NCBI RefSeq assembly: GCF_039544005.1
Contig: NZ_BAABKV010000001.1
Location: 6,634,001 to 6,698,000, forward strand
Source of the DNA: Kitasatospora paranensis
GTDB lineage: Bacteria; Actinomycetota; Actinomycetes; Streptomycetales; Streptomycetaceae
DNA length: 64,000 nucleotides
Reading direction: 5' to 3'
Made by a program: the position numbers and the translations under genes
Shown here: one piece after another, positions 8,563 through 17,985 of the stretch
How the letters are laid out: each line of letters opens with the position of its first letter
How positions within the stretch are numbered: position 1 is the first letter of the stretch
Notes under the pieces: model-generated
Told to the model about the DNA's origin: nothing
The model's input: the letters and a program-made list of their open reading frames with translations, nothing else
The model's database searches: none

Positions 8563-9834
8563 ACACCGTGATGCCGTCGTCCTCCACCGAGGTGCGGCCG
8601 GCCTCGGCCGCCGGCACCGCCAGGCCGTCCGGGACGACCAGCTCCGGGCCCGGCGGCAGCGCCGCGGCCGCCCGCCACCACAGCGTCAGCGGCGGCGGAT
8701 CGGCCGGTTCGAACGGTGTGCCGGGCCGCGGCACGGCGAGCCGGGCACCCAGGGCCTGGGCCGCCGTCACCGTCCGCTCCGCGGGCTCCTCCCACGGGTG
8801 GGGAGCGAGGTTGAAGGTGCACCAGTGGATCGGCAGCATCAGGCCGCCGGCCAGGTCCAGATGCGCCTGCACCCCCTCCTCCGGGGTCATGTGCACCTCG
8901 GGCCAGAAGTCGCTGTACGCGCCGATCTGCACCATCGTCGCGTCGAACGGCCCGAGCCGGTCGCCGATCTCGGTGAAGCCCGGGAAGTACCCGGTGTCCC
9001 CGCTGTGGAAGACCCGGTGCTCGGGCCCGGCCACCGACCAGGACGCCCACAGCAGGTACGGGCTGGTCCGCGGACCGCGGCTGCAGTAGTGCCGGGCCGG
9101 GGTCGCGGTCAGGGTCAGCCCGGCCACCTCCGCCGACTCCCACCAGTCGAGTTCGACCAGCCGCTCGGCGGGCACCCCCAGTGCTCCAGGTGCGCGCCCA
9201 CGCCCAGCGGCACGGCGAACACCGCCTCGCTCGCCGCCAGCGCCCGGATCGTCGCCATGTCGAGGTGGTCGTAGTGGTCGTGCGACACCACGACCACGTC
9301 CACCGGGCCGAGGTCCGCCAGCGGCAGCGGCACCGGGTGCAGCCGCTTCGGCCCGATCCCCGGGAACGGCGAACAGCGCTCGCCCCACACCGGGTCGAAC
9401 AGCACCCGGCGGCCGTCCAGTTCGGCCAGGACGGTGGCGTGGCCGAGCCAGGTCAGGCGCAGCCCGGACGCCGCCGGAGCGGCCAGTTCGGCGGGCCGCA
9501 GCCGGTGCAGCGGGACGGCCGCCGACGGCATCCGCCGGGTGCGGTCGCCCGTCAGCTGCGCCCGGGTCACCTCCAGCGGCGAACGCTCGTACACCAGGCG
9601 CCGGGTGGGCACCGGGTTCTGGAAGGCCCCGTCCCGGAACTGCGGAGACCGCCGGATCCGGGCCAGCCGGGCGCCGGTCGGCTCCGCCCCGAAGGCGTCG
9701 GTGCGCACCTTGTGCCAGGTGCCGCGGCGGATCCGTGCCTGCCGGTCCGGGTCGGACAGCGAGGTGGAGACCGTCGTACCGAACTGCGCGGCGAGCGCCG
9801 CCGCACGGGTGATCCAGGGGACGGAGCTGGGCAC
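8561..9834 (-). CDS. MBL-fold metallohydrolase, NAPE-PLD/UlaG-like (frame broken near 9179)
   Basis: A metallo-beta-lactamase-fold hydrolase of about 424 residues resembling N-acyl-phosphatidylethanolamine phospholipase D. The metal motif is VVVSHDHYDHLD; other hallmarks are TWLGHATVLAELDG, the FDPVWGERCSPFPGIGPKR block, HSGDTGYFPGFTEIG and the metal-ligand histidine in LPIHWCTFNLAPHPWEEP. The N-terminal and C-terminal halves are in different frames: the CCCCC run at 9175-9179 (minus-strand GGGGG) needs one more base, giving HLEHWGVPAERLVELDWW. GTG 9834 is preceded by GGAGG 5 bases away. Predicted activity is a lipid or phosphodiester hydrolase in the cytoplasm; substrate unknown. Confidence 0.85.
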
Positions 9835-10057
9835 GGCACCTCCACGGTCGGGGACATCCGCACTGCGTCGGCCGGGGCCCGGCCCGCCGGGACGGCATGC
9901 CGGACGCGACGGTGGCGGCCCGCGGGGCCCGTCCCCGTTCGGCGGCCGTCGAACCGGACACTACCCGTCCTGGCCCGTGCCGGCCCGGTCGAAACATGAT
10001 CGGGCGAGCCGTTCGGAGGAGGCCCCGCAGCGGGCCCGTCCGGGCCGCCGCGCCGGC

Positions 10058-10510
10058 TCAGGCGTAGAAGCGGGTGATCGTCTCGGCCACGCAGTGCGGC
10101 TTGGCACCGCCCTCGCTGGAGATCGTGAACCGGACGACGGCCTGGACCCCGCCCGGCACCTCGTCCGCGGACAGCAGTTCGGCGGTGGCCCGCACCGCGG
10201 TGCCCACCGGCAGCGGCGCCGGGAAGCGGACCTTGTCCGAGCCGTAGTTGAGCGCCATCGAGACGCCCTGGACGCCGTAGCACTCCTTGGCGAGCACCGG
10301 GATCAGCGACAGCGTCAGGTAGCCGTGCGCGATCGTGCCGCCGAAGGGGGTCTCCTTGGCGCGCGCCGGGTCGACGTGGATCCACTGGTGGTCGCCGGTG
10401 GCCTCGGCGAAGAGGTTCACCCGCTCCTGCTCGATGGTGTGCCACTCGCTGGTGCCGAGCTCGGTGCCGACCGCGGCGGTCAGGTCGGCCAGGGAGGCGA
10501 AGGTCGTCAA
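10058..10510 (-). CDS. MaoC-like (R)-specific enoyl-CoA hydratase
   Basis: A 150-residue single-hotdog hydratase 2 family protein. The active-site pattern is clear: FAEATGDHQWIHVD carries the Asp and His of the hydratase motif, followed by GTIAHGYLTLSLIP and YGSDKVRFPAPLPVG. It would hydrate trans-2-enoyl-CoA to (R)-3-hydroxyacyl-CoA. The start is TTG at 10510 with GGAG 7 bases upstream; no ATG or GTG fits. It stands between the MBL hydrolase and a PNPOx-like gene, all on the minus strand but with about 90-220-base gaps, so separate promoters are likely. Confidence 0.9.
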   Translation of the reverse strand: MTTFASLADLTAAVGTELGTSEWHTIEQERVNLFAEATGDHQWIHVDPARAKETPFGGTIAHGYLTLSLIPVLAKECYGVQGVSMALNYGSDKVRFPAPLPVGTAVRATAELLSADEVPGGVQAVVRFTISSEGGAKPHCVAETITRFYA

Positions 10511-10603
10511 GGTGCGCTCCAGGTGGGGGAGGGGACTCCGGGCCCGTCCGGGCGCGGCAGCTCCGCCCGGAGGGGACAGTCGGAGAGTATGCCTACCCGT
10601 CGG

Positions 10604-11020
10604 TCACATGTCAGCGGGACCCGGGACGGCCCGCAGCCGCCGCCCGCCCACCAGCTCCGGAGTGAGCGTCACGTACACCGGCCGGGGCCCGCCCGGCCGC
10701 AGGCCGTCACCGGATCGCCCGGCGTGCGCCGGCTCCTCCCGGACGACCTCGGCGCGGCCGTGCACCAGGACGCTCCAGCCCGTCCGGGTCGCCGGGTCGA
10801 GCCGATCCGTCTGGAAGGCCGCCACCGTCCCGTCCAGCGCCCGCGCGGCGGCGCCGTCCGCCCGCAGCACCAGCCGCCCGTCCGCGGCCACCTCGAAGGC
10901 CACCGGCAGCACCGCCGGCAGCGCGTGCTCGGTGTACACCACCCGCCCCACGGGCACGGTGGCGAGCAGCCGGCGGCACTCGGCCTCGCTCAGCTCGTCC
11001 ACGGGATCCTCGTACTCCAT
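10604..11020 (-). CDS. Pyridoxamine 5'-phosphate oxidase family (split-barrel flavin-binding) protein
   Basis: A 138-residue split-barrel protein. The opening ELSEAECRRLLATVPVGRVVYTEH followed by LPVAFEVAADGRLVLRA is the standard pattern of streptomycete PNPOx-like proteins that bind FMN or F420. A central FQTDRLDPATRTGWSVLVHGRAEVV strand also fits. ATG 11020 begins MEYEDPVDEL. It probably is an F420- or FMN-dependent reductase or a flavin-sequestering protein; sequence does not decide. It is divergent from the gene starting at 11138. Confidence 0.85.
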   Translation of the reverse strand: MEYEDPVDELSEAECRRLLATVPVGRVVYTEHALPAVLPVAFEVAADGRLVLRADGAAARALDGTVAAFQTDRLDPATRTGWSVLVHGRAEVVREEPAHAGRSGDGLRPGGPRPVYVTLTPELVGGRRLRAVPGPADM

Positions 11021-11137
11021 AGCACGATGCTGGTGCCGTGGGCCCGGTGCCGGTAGGGCCGATGGTCCCGGTCGGGCAGGGCTTCCGGCGGTAGCTTGTG
11101 GCCCGACGGCACAGGACGCGGAAGGGGGCGGTGCGGG

Positions 11138-11974
11138 GTGGGCGGCGGCATCGAACTGGTGGTCATCGGAGCGGACGGCGGACCGGAACGGGGGTACGCG
11201 GGCTCGGCCGAGGCCGGCGCGGGGGCCCGGCTGCTCGCCGAGGCCCTGCCCGGACGGACCTTCGACGCCGGCACACAGGGCTGCCGGGTCACCCTGGTGC
11301 CGCCGGACGCCGACGCCAACGCCATGCTCACCGCGCTCCGGCAGGCGGCCGGCAGACCGGCCCGCTGGCTGGTGGTCTGCCTGCTCGGCCAGCTCGTCGC
11401 GGACCCGCGCGGCAGACGGATCGCCCTGGTCACCGCCGGCTCCACGGCGGACAACGCGTACCGGCGCGGCCTGGCCTGGGACTGGGTGGTCAGCGCGATG
11501 GTCCACGGCGACCAGGAGGAGACCCTGCTGCTCGTCGACGTCGTGGCCGACCGGGAGACCTGGGCCGTCCTCGCCGACGAAGAGGCCGCCGGCGAGCTGA
11601 TCGGCCATTCCCGGGTCCCGCTCTGGGGCCGGATCGCCCGCCACCGCACCGGCCGCCGCGGCCGGGACGCCGTCCGGCCCGGTGGCGAGGGCTCGTTCAG
11701 CCAGGTGCTGGGCCGGGTTCTCGACCACGGGGTGCCCGGCGCCCCCGCCGCGCTCGGCCCGCAGGAGCTGCACCCCGTCCTCGAGTACGAACTCGGGCGC
11801 CGCGAGGGCGCGGCGGCCGGCGAGGCCCGTTCCCTCGTCCCCGGCGACGGGGGAAGACTTCTGATGCGCAATCGGGCCGCGGTGCGGGGTGCATTGGCCG
11901 GATTGTCGCTTTCCGAAGAACTGTTGGCAGTTCTGTGGCGCGAAAACGCCCCAATCGATCCACCAAACGCGTAA
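11138..11974 (+). CDS. Degenerate caspase-like-fold protein of unknown function
   Basis: A 278-residue protein with no family I can name with certainty. Residues about 1-130 follow the order of bacterial caspase-like (peptidase C14) domains: IELVVIGADGG, then VTLVPPDADANAMLTALRQA, then LVVCLLGQLVADPRGRRIAL, then ETLLLVDVVADRETW. The strand that normally ends in Gly-His-Gly reads LLGQLV and the strand that normally carries the Cys reads VDVVAD, so both catalytic residues seem absent. A matching domain occurs in the protein at 32629-34458. GTG 11138 is chosen over TTG 11096 because AAGGGGG lies about 10 bases upstream. Base composition falls towards the 3' end. It precedes the lipoprotein and Tad genes. 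Confidence 0.55.
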   Translation: MGGGIELVVIGADGGPERGYAGSAEAGAGARLLAEALPGRTFDAGTQGCRVTLVPPDADANAMLTALRQAAGRPARWLVVCLLGQLVADPRGRRIALVTAGSTADNAYRRGLAWDWVVSAMVHGDQEETLLLVDVVADRETWAVLADEEAAGELIGHSRVPLWGRIARHRTGRRGRDAVRPGGEGSFSQVLGRVLDHGVPGAPAALGPQELHPVLEYELGRREGAAAGEARSLVPGDGGRLLMRNRAAVRGALAGLSLSEELLAVLWRENAPIDPPNA

Positions 11975-12113
11975 GGTCGGACCGCCTTGGGTGTTGCCGT
12001 GCGGGGGCGGACGGGCTGAGAACGGATCCCTCCGTTGGTGATGACACGAAGGTACGGCGGACGACTTCTGCGACCATGGCCACGGACGGGGTCTGGCGCG
12101 ATGAGGTGGGGCG

Positions 12114-12737
12114 ATGCGGCAGCGCGGAAATGTGTTGCGCCCTGGGGCGGTTGGGGTCGGTGGGATGGCACTGCTGTTCCTGTTGACCGCCTGTGGCAGC
12201 AACGGGTCGGCGGGTTCTTCCGAGCGCCTCGGTACTCCTGTGACGGGAGTTCCCGGTGGGACCGCAGTCACTCCTTCGGGTGGTTCGGGTACCGCCACGA
12301 CCGCACCGACCGAAGGCGCCGAAGGCGCCGTCGGACGTGACGTGATGAGGGTGTATCAGTCCTGGTGGGCCGCACAGACGGAGGCCTTCGGCCGATCCGA
12401 TTCGGACGGATCCCAACTGCGGGTTTACTCCACCGGAACCGCTTTGAGCGAGGCCCTCGCCAACCTCCACCAACTGCACCAGGCGAAGCTCGTCATGACG
12501 GGCAGTCCGCGAACCGCGCCGGTCGTCCGATCGTTGGATCCCGCGGCGGATCCGCAGTCCGCGGTGGTCTCGGATTGCCTCGATGTGACGGATTGGCACC
12601 AGGCGGACGCCACGACCAAGACGCTAAAGGACCCCACGCAGCGGTTCACCCGCTACGTCGCGACCGTTTCACTGCGCAAGAACGGCAATCGCTGGTTGAT
12701 CGTGGACTTCAAGCGTGAGGTGGGCCGCACATGTTGA
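12114..12737 (+). CDS. Secreted lipoprotein preceding the Tad locus
   Basis: A 207-residue lipoprotein: basic N-terminus (MRQRGNVLRPG), hydrophobic core, lipobox LLTAC with the acylated Cys at residue 27, then a Ser/Gly/Thr/Pro-rich linker to about residue 70. The folded part (VMRVYQSWWAAQTEAFG, then FTRYVATVSLRKNGNRWLIVDFKREVG) resembles an NTF2-like or DUF4878-like small alpha-beta domain. ATG 12114 follows GAGGTGGGG. The stop overlaps the next gene (ATGTTGA), so the two are coupled. Composition is less GC-biased than the neighbours. It probably sits on the outer face of the membrane beside the Tad assembly; the exact role is unknown. Confidence 0.75.
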   Translation: MRQRGNVLRPGAVGVGGMALLFLLTACGSNGSAGSSERLGTPVTGVPGGTAVTPSGGSGTATTAPTEGAEGAVGRDVMRVYQSWWAAQTEAFGRSDSDGSQLRVYSTGTALSEALANLHQLHQAKLVMTGSPRTAPVVRSLDPAADPQSAVVSDCLDVTDWHQADATTKTLKDPTQRFTRYVATVSLRKNGNRWLIVDFKREVGRTC

Positions 12738-13663
12738 AGACGGTCTTTCGGACGCTCCTCCTGATGGGATTGATCGTCGCCTCGGCGGCCCCGGCGTCGG
12801 CGCAGGACCCCGGCGCCGGAGGCAATCCCTGTGCCGTCCGGGATATCTGCGTGGTCGTCACGGAACCCGGATCCACGCCCGATCCCGGGAACGGGGGCGG
12901 GGGTTCGGGTGGCGGGGGCGACGGCGGGGTCCAGATGTGCAGCTGGAACGGTCAGCAGTGGCCGTGCTGGGACGACGACCTCGGGTGGTTCAGCACCGCA
13001 GACGGCTGCTACTACCGCGCCTCCGACCCGCAGCCGCCCGTCGGCGACCCCTCCTGGGACGGCCACGATCCGTCGCAGGGGGCGGTGTACGAGGTGAACT
13101 GCCGCGGAGCCGGAGGCGAGTTGACGCCGAAGCCGCCGATGTTCTTCGCCCAGCCGCCGGGTGGGCCGCCGCCGCCCGACCGCCCCTACGACCTGGGGAT
13201 GAAGGCGCTCGGCAGGATCCACTTCGACGCGCCCGAACTGCACGCCGCCCCGGCGACCACCGCCGTGGTGGGGGCGCCGGTCTGGCTCTGGTACGCGGCG
13301 ACGCCCACCACCTCGGGCACCCAGCGGGCCACCGCCCAGGGCCGCACCCTCAGCGTCACCGCGACCGCGACCCTGACCTCGGTGCACTGGGACACCGGTG
13401 ACGGCTCCGGCGGCGCGGACTGCACCGGCCCGGGCAGCGCGTACCGGAAGGGCGACCCCGCCGACCGGCCGCCGTGCGGGCACACCTACCGTGCCGCCTC
13501 GGCCGGCCAGAAGGACCAGGCGTTCTACCTCACGGCGACCCTCACCTGGCACGTGGAGGCCGTCCGCTCGGACACCGGCAAGCGGGTGTTCACACTCGAC
13601 TTCCCGGTCTCCAGCGACCAGCCGATGCCGCTCAAGGTCGCCGAGGTGCAGGCCCTCAACTGA
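12731..13663 (+). CDS. Secreted protein coupled to the Tad locus
   Basis: A 310-residue exported protein with a clear signal peptide (FRTLLLMGLIVASAAPASAQ), a Gly-rich linker (about residues 52-66), a Cys/Trp-rich stretch (MCSWNGQQWPCWDDD) and a C-terminal beta region with SVTATATLTSVHWDTGDG, a PKD-like pattern, ending near the C-terminus without an anchor. It may be processed and held at the cell wall. It overlaps the lipoprotein gene and precedes CpaB by about 58 bases, on the same strand, so I place it in the pilus locus. I recognise it only as a conserved streptomycete gene in this neighbourhood. Confidence 0.7.
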   Translation: MLKTVFRTLLLMGLIVASAAPASAQDPGAGGNPCAVRDICVVVTEPGSTPDPGNGGGGSGGGGDGGVQMCSWNGQQWPCWDDDLGWFSTADGCYYRASDPQPPVGDPSWDGHDPSQGAVYEVNCRGAGGELTPKPPMFFAQPPGGPPPPDRPYDLGMKALGRIHFDAPELHAAPATTAVVGAPVWLWYAATPTTSGTQRATAQGRTLSVTATATLTSVHWDTGDGSGGADCTGPGSAYRKGDPADRPPCGHTYRAASAGQKDQAFYLTATLTWHVEAVRSDTGKRVFTLDFPVSSDQPMPLKVAEVQALN

Positions 13664-13721
13664 CCGCAGGTCAGCGACCGAACGACCCCGACGTGACGAA
13701 GCTCCAGAAAGGCCGTGGCCG

Positions 13722-14471
13722 GTGGACACCCGCAACTTCCCGACGCCGGGCGCCGGCACCGCAGCCCTCGCGCCCGACCCCGTCCGCCCCGCTCCGCACG
13801 TCCCCTCGCGGGCGATACGGGCTCGGCGGCGCCGGCCGGCCGTGCTGGCCATGGCGGTCGCCCTGATCGCGGCCGGCGGTCTCGGCGGTGCGGCGCTGTA
13901 CACCAGCTCGGGGCAGCGGATCGCCGTACTGGCGGTCGCCCGCGACGTCCCGATGGGCCAGGCCCTCACCGCCGACGACCTGGTGGTCGCGCACATCGCG
14001 GGGGATCCGGCGCTGCGCCCGCTGGACGCCCGCGACCGGGCCCGCACCGTCGGCCTACGGGCCACCACCGACCTCAAGCGCGGCGCGCTGCTGCTGCGGG
14101 CCGACCTGACCAGCGACCCCGCGCTGCAGCCCGGCCAGCAGGTGGTGGGCCTGGCGGCGAAGCGGACCCAGCTGCCCGCCAGCCGGCTGCAGCCGGGCCT
14201 GCAGGTCCTGGTGGTGTCCACCCCGGACAGCAAGGCCGACGGCTCCGCGGCCGACCGCACGCCGGAGACGCTCACCGCCGTGGTGGTCACCGTGGGGCGG
14301 GTCGACACCGACGGCAGTCAGGTGGTCGACGTGTCCGTGCCGCCCGCCGACGGCCCGCGGCTGGCCGCCTGGGTCGCCACCGGCCGGTTCCAGGTGATCC
14401 TGGCGCCGCGCGCCGGCGGCGGTCCGACCGCCGCGGCGAGCCCGGCGCCGTCCGCGTCCGGAGGTGCCTGA
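13722..14471 (+). CDS. CpaB/RcpC-like SAF domain protein
   Basis: A 249-residue membrane-anchored protein: one TM segment (about residues 40-62, AVLAMAVALIAAGGLGGAAL), then a SAF domain (IAVLAVARDVPMGQALTADDLV, TVGLRATTDLKRGALLLRADL). CpaB proteins organise Tad/Flp pilus assembly, in Gram-negatives helping the secretin. No secretin exists here, so it probably acts in the periplasm-like wall space. The start is GTG 13722 with AAAGG about 9 bases upstream. The stop overlaps the following ATPase gene (TGATG). Confidence 0.85.
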   Translation: MDTRNFPTPGAGTAALAPDPVRPAPHVPSRAIRARRRRPAVLAMAVALIAAGGLGGAALYTSSGQRIAVLAVARDVPMGQALTADDLVVAHIAGDPALRPLDARDRARTVGLRATTDLKRGALLLRADLTSDPALQPGQQVVGLAAKRTQLPASRLQPGLQVLVVSTPDSKADGSAADRTPETLTAVVVTVGRVDTDGSQVVDVSVPPADGPRLAAWVATGRFQVILAPRAGGGPTAAASPAPSASGGA

Positions 14472-15490
14472 TGGCCGTCGTCGCGGTGGCCGGCGGCCCG
14501 GGCGCGCCCGGCGCCACCACGACCGCCCTCGCGCTGCTGCTCTGCTGGCCGCTGCGGCCCGGCCGCCGGGTGCTGCTGGCCGAGTGCGACCCGGACGGCG
14601 GGGCCGTGCTGGCCGGCGCCCTGGAGGGCCGGATCGACGCGGTGTACGGCCTGCGCAACCTGGCCGTTGCGGACCGGCGCGGCCTGCTCGCCCAGACCAT
14701 CTGGGAGCAGCTCATCGACCTCTCCCCGGACGGTTCGGGCGAGCGGTTGCTGCTGCCCGGTCTGACCGACCCGGCGCAGGCGCCCGGACTGGCGTACACC
14801 TGGGAGCCGCTGGTGGAGGCCTTCCACGCCCTGGAGGCGCACGGCTACGACGTGCTCGTGGACCTCGGCCGCTCCGGTGCGGCCGGCCCCGGCGCGGTGC
14901 TCGCCCGGCGGGCCGACGCGGTGGCGGTCGTCACCCGGACGACGCTGCGCGGCCTGGCCGCGGCCCGGCCGCGGGTGGCCGCGCTCCGCGAGGACCTGGA
15001 GTCGGCGGGCACCGGCGCGGACGCGCTGTGCCTGCTGCCGGTCGCCGAGGGCCCGTACCCGCTCGCGGAGGCGGCGCGGGAGCTCGGTGTGGCCGGGCTC
15101 GGCCCGCTGCCGTACGCCCCGCGGACGGCCCGTGTGCTGTCGGACGGCGGGGACACCGCGGACCGCCGCTTCGTCCGATCCGAACTGATGCGCACCGCGC
15201 GCACCGCGGCGGACGGCCTCCAGCAGCTCGCGGCCCGCCGCAGGCAGCGCCTCGCCCCGCAGCCGGGCCTGCCGCAGCAGCCCGTCCAGCAGCCTGTCCA
15301 GCAGGCCGCGCCGGGGCCGGTGCTGGGGCCCGTCCAGAGCGGCCAGCCGTGGGGGCCCGCGCCCGATCCCTATCCGTCGGGCTTCCCTCAGCACATAGCG
15401 CCGCCGGCCGTCCCGCAGCCGCCGGCGCCCGCGCCGTTCCCGCAACCCCCGCAGCACGCCGGCCACGGGGAGGTGCTCCGTGCGCGGTAG
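14471..15490 (+). CDS. TadZ/CpaE-like MinD-family ATPase
   Basis: A 339-residue P-loop protein of the ParA/MinD superfamily. The deviant Walker A region is GGPGAPGATTTALAL, lacking the usual Lys pair (GKGGxGKT), so ATP hydrolysis may be weak or lost. Next come VLLAECDPDGG and a Walker-B-like YDVLVDLGRSG. The last 100 residues are Pro/Gln-rich and probably unfolded. In Tad systems this protein positions the machine at the membrane. The ATG overlaps the CpaB stop, and the end overlaps the start of TadA by 11 bases. Confidence 0.85.
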   Translation: MAVVAVAGGPGAPGATTTALALLLCWPLRPGRRVLLAECDPDGGAVLAGALEGRIDAVYGLRNLAVADRRGLLAQTIWEQLIDLSPDGSGERLLLPGLTDPAQAPGLAYTWEPLVEAFHALEAHGYDVLVDLGRSGAAGPGAVLARRADAVAVVTRTTLRGLAAARPRVAALREDLESAGTGADALCLLPVAEGPYPLAEAARELGVAGLGPLPYAPRTARVLSDGGDTADRRFVRSELMRTARTAADGLQQLAARRRQRLAPQPGLPQQPVQQPVQQAAPGPVLGPVQSGQPWGPAPDPYPSGFPQHIAPPAVPQPPAPAPFPQPPQHAGHGEVLRAR

Positions 15491-17029
15491 TCCGCTCCAC
15501 CAGGGGCCGTCCCCCTCGCGCCGCCGCAGCGGCCCGGCTCCGCCGACCCGGCCGCGCTGCCGTGGTCGGCGCCGGTGGCCACCGGCCCCGTCCGGTCGGG
15601 TGCCCCCGCCGCGGCGGCCGGCGTTCCCGCGCTCCAGCCGGTCGGGGTGAAACCGGCCGTCGACCCGCAGGTCGCGCGCGAGCTCAAGCGCCAGGTCGCG
15701 GCCGAACTGCACCAGCAGCTCTCCCGGTTGGAGGGCGCCGGGGACGTCGACCGGGCCACCCGGCGACAGCGCGGCCGGGCCCTGATCGAGGAGGCGGTGG
15801 CCCGCTGGTCCGACGCGTACGCGCAGACCCACGGCATCCCGCCCACCCGCGACCAGGACCGGGCGCTCTCCGAGGCCGTCTACGACCTGCTGTTCCGGGC
15901 CGGCCGGCTCCAGCCGTACCTGGACGACCCCCAGATCGAGAACATCCTGATCAACGGCTGCGACGACGTCTGGGTCTCGCGGGTCAACGAGCCGCTGCGG
16001 CAGGTCCCGCCGATCGCCGACAGCGACGCCGAACTCGTCGAGCTGCTGCAGGACCTGGCCCGCCAGCACGGCGGCGGCGAACGCAGCCTCTCCACCGCCA
16101 GCCCCACCCTGGCCCTGCGCCTGGAGGGCGGGATGCGCCTGCAGGCGCTGACGGAGGTCACCCCGCGCCCGTACGTCGCGATCCGCCGCCACCGGGTGGC
16201 CTCGGCGACGCTGCCGGACCTCGTCCGGCTGGGCACCCTCGACCCGACGCTGGCGGCCTTCCTGGCCGCGGCGATCCGGGCCAAGAAGAACGTCATGGTG
16301 ACCGGGACGCAGGGCGTGGGCAAGACCAGCCTGCTGCGCGCGATGGCCGCCGAGATCCCGCCCGACGAGCGGGTCGGCACCCTGGAGACCGAGTTCGAGC
16401 TGTGGCTGCACACCCTGGGCCACCTGCGGCAGGTCGTTCCGATGGAGGCCCGCGAGGGCAACGGCGAACGCGTCGACGGCCGGGTGGCCGGCGAGCTGAC
16501 CATCGGTGAACTCATCCCCGCCGCCCTGCGGATGACGCTGTCGCGGATCATCGTCGGCGAGGTCCGCTCGGCGGAGGTCGTCCCGATGCTGCGGGTGATG
16601 ACCAACGGCGAGGGCGGCTCGATGTGCACCCTGCACGCGCGCGCCCCGCACATGGTCGTCGACCGGATCGCGGAACTCTGCCTGGAGTACGGCGCCCACA
16701 TGACCGACAGCCTCGCCTACCGGCTCACCGCCAACGCCGTCGACTTCGTCGTGCACGTCACCATGGTCGACGAGACGGCCGTCGGCGGGCGGCGGCACCG
16801 CTTCGTCTCGCACGTCCTGGAGGTCACCGGCCTCGGCGAGAGCGGCCGCCCCGCGATGAACCAGGTGTTCGCCCCGCGCTCCGAGCAGGGCGAGCCGAGG
16901 GCCGTCCCGCACACCCCGCCGCAGTGCCTGGACGACCTGCGCCGGGCCGGCTTCGACGCCGGGCTCCTCCAGTCCCCGTACGGCAGTTGGGGTGCCCCGC
17001 TGGCGCTGCGGATCGGCGGTGCCCGCTGA
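15480..17029 (+). CDS. tadA: TadA/CpaF secretion ATPase (frame broken near 15505)
   Basis: The hexameric type IV/II secretion ATPase that powers Tad pilus assembly, about 516 residues. Walker A is VTGTQGVGKTSLLRA, the Asp/His boxes include IRRHRVASATLPDL and LHARAPHMVVDRIAELC, and GEVRSAEVVPML is the Walker B region. The N-terminal ENILINGCDDVWV is also typical. GTG 15480 overlaps the TadZ stop. About 8 codons in, the frame changes at the GGGG of 15503-15506; one more G gives MRGSPLHQGAVPLAPPQRPG. An internal GTG at 15575 would avoid the break but lacks the coupling and a ribosome site. Confidence 0.9.
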
Positions 17030-17985
17030 TGCTGCTCTACGTGCTCTGCGGCCTCGCCGTCACCGGCGGCCTGGTCGCCCTGGTGGTCGGGCTGGTCGGC
17101 ACCCGCGCCGACCAGGGGCCCGCCACCGCACCCATGACCGGCCGCCTGCACGTCCTCTGGTACGGCGCGCCGGGCACGGCCTCGCCCTCGGTCGCCCGGA
17201 TGCGCCGCATCCAGTCCGTGCTCGCGGCGGGCGGCGCCGCCGTCGCCTGGCTCTTCACCGGCATCCCGCTCACCGCGCTGCTCGTCCCGCTCGCCGTCTT
17301 CGGCCTGCCCTGGCTGTACGACGCGACCCGCTCCGACACCCGCCGGATCGAGCGGCTGGAGGCGCTCGCCGAGTGGACCCAGCGGCTCGCCGACGTCCTG
17401 CTCCTCGGCGTCGGCCTCAACCAGGCCATCATCACCAGCCGCCGCACCGCGCCGCCCGGCCTGGAGGCGGAGGTCGCCGACCTCGCCGCCCGGCTGCAGT
17501 CCCGCTGGCGGCCCGAGGACGCGCTGCGCGCGTTCGGCGACGAACTCGCCGACGCCACCGCGGACAAGGTGCTCGCCGCGCTGCTGCTGCGCTCCGGCGA
17601 CAGCGGGCCCGGGCTGGCCCGGGCGCTCGCCGACATCGCCGACTCCGTCCGCGAGGAGGTCCGGCAGCGGCGCACCATCGAGGCCGACCGGGCCAAGCAC
17701 CGCACCACCGTGCGCTGGCTGGTCGGCATCATCCTGGTGGTGATCGCCGCCGGGGCGCTCAACCCGCACTACACGGCGCCCTACGCGTCGTTCACCGGGC
17801 AGGCGGTGCTCGCCGTGGTGGCCGCGGCGTTCGTCGGCGTGATCGCCTGGATGCGGTCCCTCGCCGCACACAGCCCGCTGCCCCGCCTCCTGGAGCCGGA
17901 CCGCCGCAGCAAGGCCGGCCGGATGCCCGGGGACGAGCCGGCCGAGCCGGACACCGAGCCGCAGCCCGTCAAGGAGGCCCGATGA
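17029..17985 (+). CDS. tadB: TadB-like type II secretion F domain protein
   Basis: A 318-residue inner-membrane platform protein: TM segments near residues 2-24, 70-100 and two near 238-285, with a cytoplasmic T2SF helical domain between (TQRLADVLLLGVGLNQAI, then FGDELADATADKVLAALLLR and LARALADIADSVREEVRQRR). It would bind TadA and TadC to form the assembly platform. ATG 17029 overlaps the TadA stop (TGATG). The C-terminal tail is acidic and hydrophilic. Confidence 0.88.
   Translation: MLLYVLCGLAVTGGLVALVVGLVGTRADQGPATAPMTGRLHVLWYGAPGTASPSVARMRRIQSVLAAGGAAVAWLFTGIPLTALLVPLAVFGLPWLYDATRSDTRRIERLEALAEWTQRLADVLLLGVGLNQAIITSRRTAPPGLEAEVADLAARLQSRWRPEDALRAFGDELADATADKVLAALLLRSGDSGPGLARALADIADSVREEVRQRRTIEADRAKHRTTVRWLVGIILVVIAAGALNPHYTAPYASFTGQAVLAVVAAAFVGVIAWMRSLAAHSPLPRLLEPDRRSKAGRMPGDEPAEPDTEPQPVKEAR

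Noticed and set aside
14318..16912. An 864-codon minus-strand frame opposite tadZ and tadA
   Set aside because: It is antisense to genes with firm motifs; no family and biased composition.
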